Of a DNA stretch of 64,000 bases, positions 1 to 13,092 are shown one piece after another. The notes under the pieces are model-generated. The model did no database searches and had not been told where the DNA came from. It was given only the letters and a program-made list of their open reading frames with translations. Numbering within the stretch: the first letter of the stretch is position 1; every line of letters begins with the position of its first letter. The stretch covers positions 30,684,238-30,748,237 of the forward strand of contig NC_069135.1 of NCBI RefSeq assembly GCF_026914265.1. Reading direction: 5' to 3'. The position numbers were made by a program, and so were the translations under genes. The stretch is from Mya arenaria. Lineage: Eukaryota; Mollusca; Bivalvia; Myida; Myidae.

Positions 1-1493
1 TTTTATGCAAGTATAAGGGCGACAACAAGTTGAGAAATGCGACATAAAAGGGAATACATGTAGAATTATCATGGGTAACTGAAATAAGTAATAGATACAT
101 ACATACACGTATAACCTTTACATGACTGAGGAAACAATAGCGCACTATATCCATACCGTATAAAGTTAAAGGGACTCATGTTTTGTAAAATGCACTTTTT
201 GTACGACGAAATAAAGTGTGACAAATAATCAGGAGTGTTAAAACTAAGATACTGACAGCTTAAACCCTTTAACAATTGATATATGATATATTGATATATT
301 TTATTTGAAGTCAATGATTTCCAAAACCGTTGCTATTGCAATTGACCAAAAGCCTGTAGCGTGATTATTTGAAGTTTTCAAGGTATCTAATATATATTGA
401 AATAACCTATGTGTTGTATATGATGGGTACATTTGTTTTCTTGGCTGTACCAGCATGAGTTTAATCCCGACTAAAACATTATTCTATTTATGTTTTATAC
501 TTTAAATATTAGTTTTGTCTGATAAATCGGGACCAAAAAGTTAAATAATTATAACATTATTGTTTTCTGATGCATAAAAGCAAAAAAGATAATCTTATCA
601 GAGACATGGGCTAGTGCCTTTAATATATTTATCAGACCGTAACATTTATGTTATCAACTTGAGATACACATATAACTAAATAAGAAAATATATATGTACC
701 AACATATAGTAAAAGCGATATGTCCTGATCTTCATTTATAGCGAATATCAATATTCAAATAATGATTTACAATATATATATGAAAAGCTACAGAAACAAG
801 CTCAGTAGCCAAAAGTTTTAAACCCAGTTTTATGGCACAGGGTAAACGCCTAAGACATTAACACACAAAAAAAAATCAGTTTACGTGCACAACCTCACCC
901 CTATCCCAGCAGTCCTGAATAAAGTAAAGGCAAACGGTAAATATTATCATAGTATGCATTTACTTGAGGAAACTTAATAATAAAACAATTAATAATTAAC
1001 TAATAGGTAAACCCCAAGTATTTCAATGATTAGGGTTTGTTACATGATAGAGCTGATTTAGAGTCAAAATACCCTTTTTTTGGTCAAAACTGTTAATTTG
1101 TCAGAGTACAGCTTTAAGATAATCGTGTATGTTAAATTCTCCTATTCATATTTTCTGTTAACTTAATTTGCATACCACACAGGATACTGAGATTCGGCAT
1201 TCTTTATAATACTCTATTATAATTGTTAAACGTCCATTTAAAATTTATCGAACGATTAGAGCTCAAAATTATATTTTCACCAATGAGTTAAAAGCTGTTA
1301 TTGAATTGAATCAGGTGAATCGGTAGAGTAAAACAAAGGCTGGACAAGTTAACAAAATAGCAATAGCAATATAAGTTATGTTATCAGATTTATATATATT
1401 TGAAACTGAATAAGATAATATATATATAATATTAAAGCAATATGTGATAATGTGCATTTGGCAATCATGATTATTCAAATATTGGTTTACAAG

Positions 1494-1533
<40 letters not shown>

Positions 1534-1620
1534 GCAAGTTAAACTCACGCCATGTCTAATTTTATATAAGTAGGCTGTTTTAGTATCGAATGTACAAGTT
1601 CTTCTGATAAGCGTTTTTGT
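1..1620. repeat. Noncoding duplicated block, copy 1
   Basis: No coding region is supported here. The stretch is closely similar, in the same orientation, to about 38228-40110: the run from 'gcaagtataagggcgacaac' onward recurs there with scattered substitutions. The second copy carries about 150 extra bases near 39110-39250 that are missing here. A right half of the TTAA-flanked repeat (about 1036-1115) and a (TTA)n tract (1496-1532) lie inside. It ends next to a fragment of the B-box/propeller family. Confidence 0.8.
1496..1532. repeat. (TTA)n microsatellite
   Basis: About twelve uninterrupted TTA triplets. The paralogous position near 40013-40028 has only a short imperfect version, so the tract changed length after the duplication. 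Confidence 0.9.
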
Positions 1621-1626
1621 AATTAA

Positions 1627-1863
1627 TTATTTCACCTTCAACACAAAAATGTTATTTTCATGTTGTCCCACAACAATACTTGATGTATGGCTTCTGTAAG
1701 ACAGTGAGTGTGGTTTCACCAATCCAAAAATATGACCTAGAGTTGACACGTGTACAGCGAATTGACTTTTCATGTCGGGATCGTTGAGCGTTGCTAGTGT
1801 ATTTCCTGCACCATCCAAGGTAAGAAGTTGGTCTTTGGAGGAATTTCTAACGTTAAGTTTCAT
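1627..1863 (-). pseudogene. B-box/propeller gene fragment, C-terminal end
   Basis: The translated fragment contains KDQLLTLD and AVHVS followed directly by GLVKPHSLSYRS and ends VLKVK, all matching the C-terminal propeller of the complete family members at 11230-13092 and 42460-44794. The stretch that should lie between (the VFVC...TVLQVDREGKRKLATL region of the intact genes) is absent, so there is an internal deletion of roughly 35 codons. The upstream half of exon 2 and the B-box exon are missing; after 1863 the sequence switches to an unrelated noncoding block shared with 8040-8440. This is a dead duplicate fragment. Confidence 0.85.
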
Positions 1864-2430
1864 TGTTTCTGTTACGCTTGAAGTAATGGCAGTCTCCCAG
1901 CTAAACTCTTACATTATTTAGACGTTAAACAACAGTTTATATCTACATATGATGTATTTCCCAACACACTTACGAAACACACGTAACTTGAACGGGCTTC
2001 GACTTGAATGTTTTCAATGTCTACGCTTTGATTTCAGTTCACCGGAATCAGACGGGTACAATTGGCAGACACGTTCTAATACACGCTGACAAGTTGTTGA
2101 TCAATGTATCATAATTGTATAGGTAATGTCTTAACTATCGCATGTACAAAATTGACCGCAGGCTGGCTTGAAAAAATAACGCAAACAGATTAACGTTCTC
2201 ATCTTTATTACCGCTGTCAAAACGTTATTTACGTGGACGCTCAAATATGAACGTTTAAGGTGTGAAACTTCAAGTAAAAGGTTAACAATAAAACAACGAC
2301 AGGTTAATGTCGTTGTGCCTTTCTGCTTATTGAACTGTATATGTCAACTAAATAATGTTTGTGACAGTTATTTGAGCTGCGCTTGAAAACGAAGAGTTGG
2401 TTTTCCAACCTTTCTCTCAAATGTTTTAAT
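1864..2430. repeat. Noncoding block shared by three loci
   Basis: This block recurs at about 8040-8440 and 40250-40570. Shared landmarks are 'acttgaacgggcttcgactt' and 'gtacaaaattgaccgcaggc'. Short reading frames differ between copies and are interrupted, so I see no protein. It directly precedes a triplet microsatellite in all three copies. Confidence 0.75.
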
Positions 2431-2434
2431 AATA

Positions 2435-2815
<381 letters not shown>

Positions 2816-3194
2816 TAGTTGTAGTAGTTGTAAATGATGTAACCTTGTCTATGGTGTCGGCAAATTTCAACTTCATTATCTTGGTTACTGGAATTAAACT
2901 GGAATACCTCGCATGCAACAATAATATCAATACGCAATCAATATTTTAAAAAGGGTACTGCAGATGCTGGTGAAAGATTCAAAGCAGAGGTGATTAGGTT
3001 CGCTCAAATATTACTATATTTTGGACATTATCGACATTATTTTTAATGTATTGATTACAATATACATAATACCAGTATTATGAATTGACGGAATATCAAC
3101 TAGAAGTTGCATTTATTTATAAACTAATCGACAATAAAACATATTTAAAAGGTTAAATCATTACATTTCCCATCTCTTTAGTCACAGATGGATG

Positions 3195-3541
3195 TTAAAG
3201 CTGCACTCTCACACATTGGCATTTTTGAAAACCTTTTTATCAATACTGTTTTGTCTTTGAATTTCTGCGTAATTGTTTAGGAAGCAGTGCTAAAGTCTAC
3301 TGACAAAAGATCAGATCGCAGTTATTCATATTTATAATCGAACATTTATGTTTTGTAGCTAAAAGAGTTACTCACGCTTTAATAAAAATGTTATTTTATG
3401 AGTTTTAAATATTGAAATCTGTTATATCGTGAGTTATCTTATATGACTGAGAAGAAGGCCTTGTTACATAAAAGAGCTGATTCAGAGACAAAAAATATCG
3501 GTTCTGGTGAAAACTGTAAATCTGTGAGAGTACAGCTTTAA
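3195..3541. mobile_element. TTAA-flanked MITE-like element, copy 1
   Basis: Begins TTAAAGCTGCACTCTCAC and ends CTGTGAGAGTACAGCTTTAA, which is an inverted repeat with TTAA at both outer edges. There is no coding capacity. Related copies lie at 9693-9940 and 41530-41885, with partial ones near 1036-1115, 39420-39494 and 45746. A short noncoding element with inverted ends and TTAA borders fits a nonautonomous piggyBac-type MITE; the superfamily assignment is inference. Confidence 0.75.
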
Positions 3542-4169
3542 GATAATCATGTATGTTAAATTCGCCTTTTAATCAATTCTGTTAACTTAATTTGCATACC
3601 ACACAGGATATTGATATTCCGCATTCTTTATACTCAATTATAATGGTTAAAGGTCCATTTATAATTTATCGAACGATTAGTCCTCGAAATTATATGTTCA
3701 CCAATGAGTTATAAGTTGTTATTGAATTGAATCAGGTGATTCGGTAGAATAAAACAGAGGCTGGATAAGTAAACAAAATAGCAAATGCAATATAATTGAT
3801 GTTATCAGCTTTATATACATTTAAAGCTGAATAAGATAATAATAATAAATTATAATATATAATATTAAAGCATTATGTGATTAAGTTCATTTGGCAATCA
3901 TGATTATTCAAATATTGATATATAAGTTAATTTTTTACAACCAATCAAAAATATGATATTTTTTCTGAAATATGTATAATTTCTATGTAATGTGATACGA
4001 CTCAGCAATTAATCACACATTGTACACCGGTATATCACTCAAACATTCTTAATATAAACTAGGATACATTATTGTTAACAAGTTCTCACATTCACGCAAA
4101 ATCTAATTTTTATAGAAGTAGGCTTATTATCGAGTGTACAAGTCTTCTGATGAGCGTTTTTGTAATTCA
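3542..4169. other. Noncoding 3' flank of B-box gene copy A
   Basis: No supported gene. The sequence parallels 39495-40110 and 41886-42459, the 3' flanks of other family copies, so it is part of the duplicated unit. Confidence 0.6.
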
Positions 4170-6125
4170 TTATTTCACCTTCAACACAACAATGTTGTTA
4201 TTTTCAGCTTGTCCTACAACAAGACTTGATATAGGGCTTCTGTAACACAGTGAATGTGGTTTCACCAATCCATCAGCCTGTGTAGCCAGTGTAGCCAGCT
4301 TCCTCTTTCCTTCCCTGTCCACTTGAAGTACGGTGTCTGAGATATAAGAGCAGACAAAAACGTGACCTAGAGGTGACACGTGTACAGCGCGTGGACCTTT
4401 CATATTGGGATCGCTGAGCGTTGCTAGTTTATTTCCTTCTCTATCCAAGGTAAGAAGTTGGTCTTTGGAGACATTTGCGATGTAGATTTTACTGCCATCA
4501 GAGCTTACAGCACAATCGTAAACGGTGTATGCATCCGACTCGTCCTCAAACAACTTTCTCCGGTCATTACCTGCCTTGTCGTAAGAGTAAAGCGCAGTGT
4601 CAGATGTGATATACAGACGCCCTGAATGATGAGCTATTTTAGCTACTATGTGACTGAACGTTCGCTTTCTTGTATGTTGTAGCTCTGAATCCCTAACGTT
4701 GAAGAATCGAACTTCATGTCTATTATCATCATTACAGTTGACAGCAACCGCTAGCTCATTACCCGCAATATGGCATGCATCTCGTGGATGAGTTGGAACG
4801 TCACAGTGATCGACGACCTGGTAGGACTGGTTCAGGAGCTTTAAACGGCAATTGTAATTGTCGACGAGGACGAGCTCTCCACTTATTAGTTCACATATTC
4901 CAGTTATAGTTGAAATTTCTTTGTCAGTTTTTAGTGCCGCATTGAATTGTTTCACATTCTCAACCTTGAAAACATGAGACATATTAGTAATATCTCCAAA
5001 CCGTTCCAAAGACATTAAAGAATCAATAAGGTCGTTTAGCCCTGTATTGTGCACAAACGCCAACTCTACTTGTTGTTTGCTTGTGTTGTCTTCGAGAATA
5101 GCTTTGGTTTCTGTAATTAATTTCTGGCATCGAGAATATCCAACGTAGGCCAAGGAATTGTTCGTCTTAGTCTTCGCCATGCTATCTGCAAGTGATTTTA
5201 TGTCCTTGCTCAACTGTGCGGACTGTTCAATGTCGTTCTTCATTTGCTCCTAAAATGTTACTACCATAACGTCCAGCTCTTTGATTGTGTCTTGCTCCAA
5301 TTGATCAAGGACTTGGTCGATCTTTCTTCGCAAAGCTCCGATCTCTGATAGCATGAGTGCACGGGATTTTCGTATGCATTGTTGATTTTTCTTGCGGGAC
5401 TCTTGCAGCTTCTTGATTTGTGATTGGATGTCTACGATTTGTTGTTAAAGCCGTTTGAATTCTGGTTTGTCATAAATGCCTCTTGCTACGTCTGGTATAT
5501 GTTATATCACCGAACATTGCCTGTAATTGAAAAATACCGTAAAATAAATATCAATACTATTATAACATACTGTAGTAAATAATTGTAGACATAAGCGAAA
5601 CATAATTTGCTATAAATTTGATGTACTTTGAATTAACATTACATCAATTAATATGCGTACTATGCCACATAACGTTTCATTGATTCAACTTAAATGCACT
5701 ATCATATAATGTATTATGATTTGTAGTGTGTACTCAGTCCTTTATGTGATTGCTCATATTGACTTACTTTCTCAATACGATTCTAACCTGTGAACAACGG
5801 AGACGCATATATGGCAACACAGCTCTTGGTGGTCTCCACAGATCAGCTCCACAGCTTTCCCATGATGGTGCACGCATCTCACAAGGTCGTCCACGGCCGT
5901 CACAGGGACCGCCGCCCATTTTTTCACGTCCTTCCGGTCGAGTAATTTGTGCCGCTTAAACAGGCCGCCATGTTCAGACTCGCAACAAGAACAGTAGTAC
6001 TTCGAACAATCCACACAAAAGTATTGAGCTTCAGAGTTAAGTTCGTCTTCCTCACAAGGAGAACATATGAAGTCATCAATTAAATGCGACGCATTATGAA
6101 GAGATGATCTGAATAAAGACGCCAT
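4170..6125 (-). pseudogene. B-box/coiled-coil/propeller gene copy A, three nonsense codons
   Basis: Two exons can be laid out: exon 1 6125-5788 (two B-box zinc modules, starting MASLF) and exon 2 5520-4170 (coiled coil then propeller), with donor AG|GT at 5787 and acceptor TTACAG| before 5520. Relative to the intact copy at 11230-13092, exon 2 has three in-frame stops: CAA to TAA near 5502, TAA near 5447, and TAG near 5253. The C-terminal 357 codons after the last stop stay open. Intact members would be TRIM-like scaffolds or sensors without a RING. The region 4274-4517 is almost identical to the intact copy although the gene is dead, pointing to gene conversion. An alternative downstream start could still give a propeller-only protein. 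Confidence 0.85.
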
Positions 6126-8440
6126 TTTTGTAAAAAAAAAATATATTTTCGAGTCCTCCTTACTAACTAAAGACTGAATTTCATAATGCATTTAAGAACC
6201 GTTATAGCCAAGCTTAGAAGAAAAAGAATCAGATACGCGTATTTAGGTGTATTTATGTGTTTTACTTTTAATTTACTACCTTTCAAATGAATCTTCAAAT
6301 CGTCCTATTTATTCCACGAAAGGAAGTAAATTATCGAAATATTTATTATTATCGAATATACCTGATAAACAATAAGGTTAATGACACCGGCGTATCAAGC
6401 ACATTTAACAGTTCTACTTGCCAAATGTCATGATTTACACATGCAGTCATTGACAATATCATTAGGGTAGAAAGCAGAACAATGGTAAAATTAATTATTA
6501 CTATTTAAAATAGATTAATGCAATTGTTTAAAAACGCCGTCAATTAGGACATGGGCCAAGATTGATATACAGCCTTATGTAGGCTTTTGGTAGCTATATT
6601 ATATTAAGTATAATAACAACTGCACAAATATGTTGTTATTGTTTTCCTCTCAGATTCGGTACAGTGGTAATTGATAGAAATGAAACAATCAAATAAAAAA
6701 AACTAGTAATAGAGAGCACGAATGTGACCATAGTTCATATTTTCGAGGGATATTGTCTACGAACTACTTTAAAGTATTTAGGTATCAATTTACAAGTGAA
6801 TGCAGTCTTACCAACCAAATACATGAAATAAATGAGAGCAGATAAATCAGACGTATTAAAGATATAACATATGAGTAAACTATGTTTGGGTCTTAGGTAA
6901 CAACATAACTCAAAATTAAATGTTTCCGAATGTTGATTCAATATATTCAATTGCCTTTCTTAAATTGTTTAAGCCTTTTCCTAGGAAAGGTTTTGATCAG
7001 TAGGCAGTTTCTTAAATGACATTGAAACATGAGTCATCATTAAAGTAAATTATATAAGGTTGCATTAGTTTGAACACTAAAGGGGACTATTACATGTTTT
7101 AGTTTAAGTTCGATTAATATATCGATTGTTTGGCGTTTAAACACTGAAACACTTTTAGTTATAAATATGCGCGTACAATGTTAAGAAACGTTTAATTGTA
7201 GGTTGTAAAAGGCGCGGCAAATCGATTTAAGATAGCATGCACGTACACGCACGGGTTGACTAGGGAATCGGCTACATTTCAAAACAATAAAAACATAAAT
7301 ACTTAGTTAATCTCCAGCATATATGAGTGCATTTTAGGGTTGGCTGATAGAAAGGCCAATATGCGTTTCCCAGATCATATAAGTCAAAGTTCATATCCCA
7401 ACTTAATGATTACTATTAATGTATCAATAAAGCTAGTAGACATACATAAACAGACAAGAAGCATAGGCTTGTGTTTTTCGACTCTTTTCTATTTCCTTCG
7501 TTTAGCATAATAAACCAAATACAAGCGGTTACTTCTCTAAGTACTCAATCTTTCATCGAGATGACTGCTTATAAACAAAGCTGCAAGAGAACAAACTGAT
7601 GCATAAATATTTCATTGCAAGATAATGAGTTGTCTTTCTTAATACAAGTTTACACTGAGCCAAGGGACACCGTTCCACGTAAGTGTGTCGAGCTTCAAAC
7701 ATATATGAACTGCTAGTCTCACATCACATCAATTCTAAATTAGTCACGACATTTACATAAAGAGCTCAAAGGATCTACATTAGTCACAGAGTTTCAATAT
7801 GGCGATACAATTACATAATCTACAAAAGTCATTACGTCCTAACGCGCTTTACGTTCTATTTGGTCATAATGACGGCCAATGAATGCGTTAATAAACACAA
7901 CACCAACTATACGCACCGTTATTGTGTTGTTCTGACGCATCTTTCCGTTGTCTCGTCGAACTAGTAGCGCTCTGTTATCCGGTGTTTTTTCCGGTGAATG
8001 TCTCCATGCTGGCTTACTTCACGAGAAATCATTCTAGCGTTAAGCTACATTGTCTCTGTTACGCTTGAAGTAATATGACAGTCTCTCAGCTGAACTCTTA
8101 CATTATTCAGACGTTAAACAACAGTTTATATCTACATAAAATGTATTGTCCAACACGATTACGAATCACGCGTAACTTGAACGGGCTTCGACTTGAACAT
8201 TTTCAAAATTTAAGCTTTGATTTCCGTTCACTGAAATCAGACAGGTACATTAGCAGACACGTTTCTAAACACGCTGACAAGTTGTTGATCAATGTATTAT
8301 AATTGTATAAAGAAATGTCTTAACTACCGCATGTACAAAATTGACCGCAGGCTGGTTTGAAAAAATAACGTAAACGGACTAACTTTGTCATCTTCACTAT
8401 CGCCGTCAAAACGTTATTAACGTGGACGCTCTTATGTGAA
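6126..8440. other. Noncoding duplicated flank upstream of copy A
   Basis: No supported coding region. Parts are paralogous to other places in the window: 7320-7500 to about 62680-62870, 7500-8030 to about 59880-60410, and 8040-8440 to 1864-2230 and 40250-40560. Short frames here are not conserved between copies. Confidence 0.7.
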
Positions 8441-8446
8441 CGTTTA

Positions 8447-8570
8447 TCATCGTCGTCGTCATCTTCGTCGTCGTCGTCATCATCATCATCATCAGCAGCA
8501 GCAGCAGCAGCAATAGTAGCAGTAGCAGTAGCAGAAGCAGTAGTAGGAGTAGAAGATGTAGAAATTGGAG
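8447..8570. repeat. Compound triplet microsatellite
   Basis: CGT/CAT triplets followed by CAG/TAG triplets, at the same relative position as the tracts at 2436-2815 and 40721-40912. Confidence 0.9.
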
Positions 8571-9692
8571 TAGTAGGTTCGCTAAAATATAACTATTTTA
8601 TTACATAATCGACATTAATTTTTAATGTATTGATTAAATGAATAATGCATCTTACGCAAATCTAAGGGCGACAACAAGTGGAGGAAAGAGACACATTAGG
8701 GAATACTAGTACCCTTACCCTGAGTTACTTCTGAAATAAAGAATACATGTGGTATTGGTACGTCATTCAAAGCCTAGGTCAGAGAGTGAACACATCGGTT
8801 TTAACCTTATCTTATGAAGTCAGTACTGTACTTAATAATGTAGAACGCACTATTTACATTTATTTATTTAATTAAGTAAATAGTAAGAAAGAAATAAGTT
8901 GTTTACTTTAGTGACATGTGTACAACACACAATACAAAGATAAATAATGATAACACACGGCCCATCAGGTCTATAAGTCACCTTAATGTTAACATTTCTC
9001 AAGCATTTGAACATAATTAACATATACAATTATGTAAGTCGCATTGCTGTTTCTCTTTTGCAAAGAGTTCTTAGTTCAGGTTGTTAAAACATGTGTGTTA
9101 ATGATAAAAGTAATAATGATTCCCAGAACACCAAACAATTAACAGCGTGTTTATCTAACTAAATTCAGTTAAATGAGGATACTTGGTCGTTAATACAATG
9201 TTAGTACATATAAATGTTAAAAACAAAATTTAATGGCACTAGACAAATGACACAAATACGCATATAGTTTACTTATTCTTAGAGCATTAGCTTTCATATC
9301 GTACTCGATAATGCCTTATTTTGTAAGAACGCTAATGTTTCAACGTCAGTAACATTAGTGAATGGTCTTCAGATCATGGGATCAAAGCACGAAATTCTTC
9401 TATTGGTATACAATGCACATTTTAATACAAAATGGCACTTACTATCTACCTCTTGGGTATCGCATAGCCTAAAAAGTCTTGTATCCAAAGACTTACCCAG
9501 ATACCGTAGATTAACATGTATGCAGTTTGTAAATACGGACCAAATCCATGATATTTGTTACAGCCTTTAAAACTATAATTGCTTTGAAAGTAAACATGTT
9601 GCAACTACAAGTCGCATTTTTCAAGAAACTAATCTGCAATAAATCATATGTTTGAGATTAACATTTTCCCATATGTTAGTCACGGTAACATG
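8571..9692. other. Noncoding, no features seen
   Basis: AT-rich sequence with no supported gene. The beginning (about 8580-8720) shares the 'ctaagggcgacaacaagt' landmark with position 1 and position 38240, so it is another diverged copy of the same block. Confidence 0.55.
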
Positions 9693-9940
9693 TTAAAGAT
9701 GCACTCTAACAGATTGACCGTTTTGACAAATGTTTTTGTCTTGAAATGAGCCAAAATGTTTTGAAACCAGAAATGCAAGACTGCTGACGACAGATCAGAT
9801 CGCAGTTTTTCTATTTATGTTCGAAAATTATGATTTAGAGCCAAAAGCGTTATTAACGATTTAACGCTTATATTGTTGAATCAATATCTAAAAGAGCTAA
9901 ATCTGAGACAAAATGTCAATCTGTGAGATTGCAGCTTTAA
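9693..9940. mobile_element. TTAA-flanked MITE-like element, shorter copy
   Basis: Starts TTAAAGATGCACTCTAACAG and ends CTGTGAGATTGCAGCTTTAA. Internal sequence (acagatcagatcgcagttttt) matches the copy at 3195-3541, with about 100 bases missing. Confidence 0.7.
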
Positions 9941-11229
9941 ATTTGATGGTTAAGAATACCAAAAGATAACGATATGTATGTTAATTTGTCTTTGTTTCAT
10001 CTTTTTCTGACGTCGTAAGTTTGCATATCATATAGGACATCTTGATTCCGCATTCTATATATTCAATTGTAAAATTTAAAGTCAATTTCTATTTTATTGA
10101 ATGTTAAACGTTCGAAGTGATATTTTATCAAATGAGATACCAGCAGTCAGCCGTTATTGATTTAATCAAGTACATCGGTAGATTGGAACAGAGACTAGTC
10201 AAGTAGACAAAATATAATCTCGAACACGAAGCTTGTAAAAGGGATTTTTGTAAGCGTTTAACCAAAATAAAAACTGTCGCATTAAACCATTTGTATTGGT
10301 TAATACAGGCTTATAACTAATAACTTTCACATGACTGAGGAAACAATTGCGCGCACTATATCAATACCGTATAAACTTAAAGGGACTTGCTCATTGGTTG
10401 TAAAATGTACTATTTTGTATGACGAAATTAAGTGTGGCAGATCATCACGGGTGTTAAAACTAAGATACTGAAAGCTCGAACCATCATCAAATGCTGATAT
10501 ATGCTCAGATATTGTCTTTGAAGTCTGCGTTTCCAAAACCGTTGCTATCGCAATTGACCTAAAAGTTGTAGTGTGATTAGTTGATTGACATTATCAAGTA
10601 AAGTATTTAAGGTATTTGATAAAAGTTAAACTAACCAATGGGTCGTGTATGCGTCTCTGTGCAGGAGTTGATACAATCTCAGTTTTCAATGGTTTGTACC
10701 AGCGTGGGTTTGATCTCGACTACAACCAGATTTTCTTTTTAAACATTAATTACATTTTGTCTGCAATTTCGGGATCCAAATGTAACATAATTATATTAGT
10801 GTTCTAAGATGCGTGGCATTGAAAAAAACAAATTGTCCAAAAACATGAGCAAAACCCTTTAATACCAGAACATAGCATTTATGTTATAAACTAGATATAC
10901 ACATATGTACCAACATATTATTAAAGCGATATATGCTGATATTTAATTTTAGCGAATATCAATATTCAAATAATGATAAACAAGTATATTATTTACAATC
11001 AATCAAAGGTATTATATAATAATAGTTATTTATGCTAGTTGTAATATTCTATGTAAAGTTCTATGACTCAGCAGTAAATCACACGTTGTACACCAGTATA
11101 TCATTCTAACATTCAAAAAAAATATATTGTTGTAAATAGGTTTCACTTACACAAGGTCTAATGTTTATAAAAGTAGGCTGTTTTACTATCAAGTGTACAT
11201 GTGCTTCTGATGAGCTCTTTTGTAATTCA
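9941..11229. other. Noncoding 3' flank of B-box gene copy B
   Basis: No supported gene. 10320-10560 is paralogous to about 115-360 and 38345-38590 (landmark catgactgaggaaacaat), and 10900-11229 resembles the 3' flank of the other family members. Confidence 0.6.
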
Positions 11230-13092
11230 TTATATCACCTTTATCACAACACCATTGTTAGTTTCATATTGCCCAATAATAAGGCTGGATGAATGGCTAC
11301 TGTAACACAGTGATTTTGGTTTCACCAATCCATCAGCCTGTGTAGCCAGTGTAGCCAGCTTCCTCTTTCCTTCCCTGTCCACTTGTACTACGGTGTTTGA
11401 GATATAAGAGCAGACAAAAACGTGACCTAGAGGTGACACGTGTACAGCGCGTGGACCTTTCATATTGGGATCGCTGAGCGTTGCTAGTTTATTTCCTTCT
11501 CTATCCAAGGTAAGAAGTTGGTCTTTGGAGACATTTGCGATGTAGATTTTACTGCCATCACAGCTTACAGCACAAGTGTAAACACTGAGCTTATCCGCTT
11601 TGTCCTCAAACAGCGTTCCCCCATTTTGGCCAACCTTGTCGTAAGAGTAAAGTGCAGTGTCAGATGTGATAAACAGACGCCCTGAATAATGAACTATTTG
11701 TCGTATTGTATGATTGAACGTTAACTTTCTTGTCTGTTGTAACTTCAAATTCATAACGTTGAAAAAGCGAACTTCATGTCTAGTCTTTTTATCAGAGTTG
11801 ACGGAAACCGCCAGCTCATTGCCCGCAATGTGACATACATCTAGTGGATGAGTTGGAACGTCGCAGTGATCGACAATCTGATAGGACTGGTTCAGGAGCT
11901 TTATACGGCAATTGTAATTGTCAACGAGAACGAGCTCTCCACTAAGTAGTTCACATATTCCGCTTATGTTTGAGTTTTCTTTGTCAGTTCTTAGTGCTGC
12001 ATTGAATTGTGTCGCATTTTCAACTTTGAAAACATGGGATGCATTAATTATTTTTCCAAACCGTTCCACAGACATTAAAGAATCAAGAAGGTCATACAGC
12101 TTTGTATTAAGCACAAACGCCAACTCCACTTCGTGTTTGGTTGCGGTATCTCTGATGAAATCATTAGTTTGTGTAACTAATTTCTGGCATCTTGAATATC
12201 CTACGCAGACCAAAGAATCGTTTGTTTTATTCTTCGTCATGTTATCTGCAAGAGATTTAATGTCTTTGTTCATCTGTTCGGACTGATCAATGTCTTTCTT
12301 TATTTGCTCCTGAAATGTTGCTACCCTAACGTCTAACTCATTGATTGTGTCTTCCTCCAATTGATCAAGAACTTGTTCGAACATTCTTCGCAAAGCTCTG
12401 ATCTCTGAAAGGATGTGTGCACGGGAATCCCGTATGCATTGTTGAGTTTTCTTGCGGGACTCTTGCAGCTTCTTGATTTTTGATTGGATGTTTGCGATTT
12501 GTTGTGAAAGCCGTTTGTATTCTGGTTTGTCATAAAAACCATTCGCTACGTCTGGTATATGTTGTATCACCGAACATTGTCTGTAATGTAAATTTAATAA
12601 CGACATTGACATTAAATTAAATACGTGTAGAAATTATTTGTTTTGAGTTTGATCGACTTAAAATTGTTTATGAAATAAACATGCAACCTATTCTACACAA
12701 CGTTTCCTTTCACCGATTTCATACTTAAATTTCCTTTCGCAAAGCGAACCGTACCTGTGAAAAATGGAGACGCATATTTGGCAACACAGCTCTCGGTGGT
12801 CCCCGCAGAATAGCTCCACTTTTTTCCCGGGATGGTGCTCGCATCTTTCAATATCGTCCTCGACTGTCCCAGGCACCACCGCCCATTTGTTCACGTCCTG
12901 CCGGTCGAGTAATTTGTGCCGCTTAAACAGACCGCCATGTTTGGACTCGCACCGCGAGCAGTAGTACTTTGAACAGTCTACACAAAAGTACTGAGCCTCA
13001 GAGTTAAGTCCGCCTTCTTCACAGGGAGAACAGTTAAAGTCATGAATTAAATCTGATGATTGGTAATGAGAGGAATCGAAAATAAATGCCAT
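11230..13092 (-). CDS. B-box/coiled-coil/beta-propeller protein (TRIM-like, RING-less), copy B
   Basis: Exon 1 is 13092-12755 and exon 2 is 12580-11230, with intron 12754-12581 (174 bp; donor CAG|GTACGG, acceptor TTACAG|A). The spliced frame is 562 codons and open. Residues ~21-60 form a first B-box-like zinc module (CSPC, CVDC, CSRC, then HKLL). Residues 84-120 form a second (C84, H87, C96, H99, C104, C107, H112). Residues ~125-230 are heptad-rich coiled coil. The rest repeats propeller-type strands (GELVLVDNYNCRIKLL, GSKIYIANVSKDQLLTLD, HVFVCSY). No RING finger is present, so ubiquitin-ligase activity is not supported; by family the protein is probably cytosolic and oligomeric. It is the best-preserved ordinary member of the cluster. 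Whether it is expressed cannot be seen. Confidence 0.88.

Noticed and set aside
8075-8302. 75-codon plus-strand frame in a block repeated three times
   Set aside because: The copies at about 1890-2110 and 40250-40400 have in-frame stops and differ in frame, so conservation reflects duplication, not coding.
11918-12286. 122-codon plus-strand frame inside copy B
   Set aside because: Antisense shadow of the coiled-coil and propeller coding sequence; a similar shadow recurs opposite copy C.
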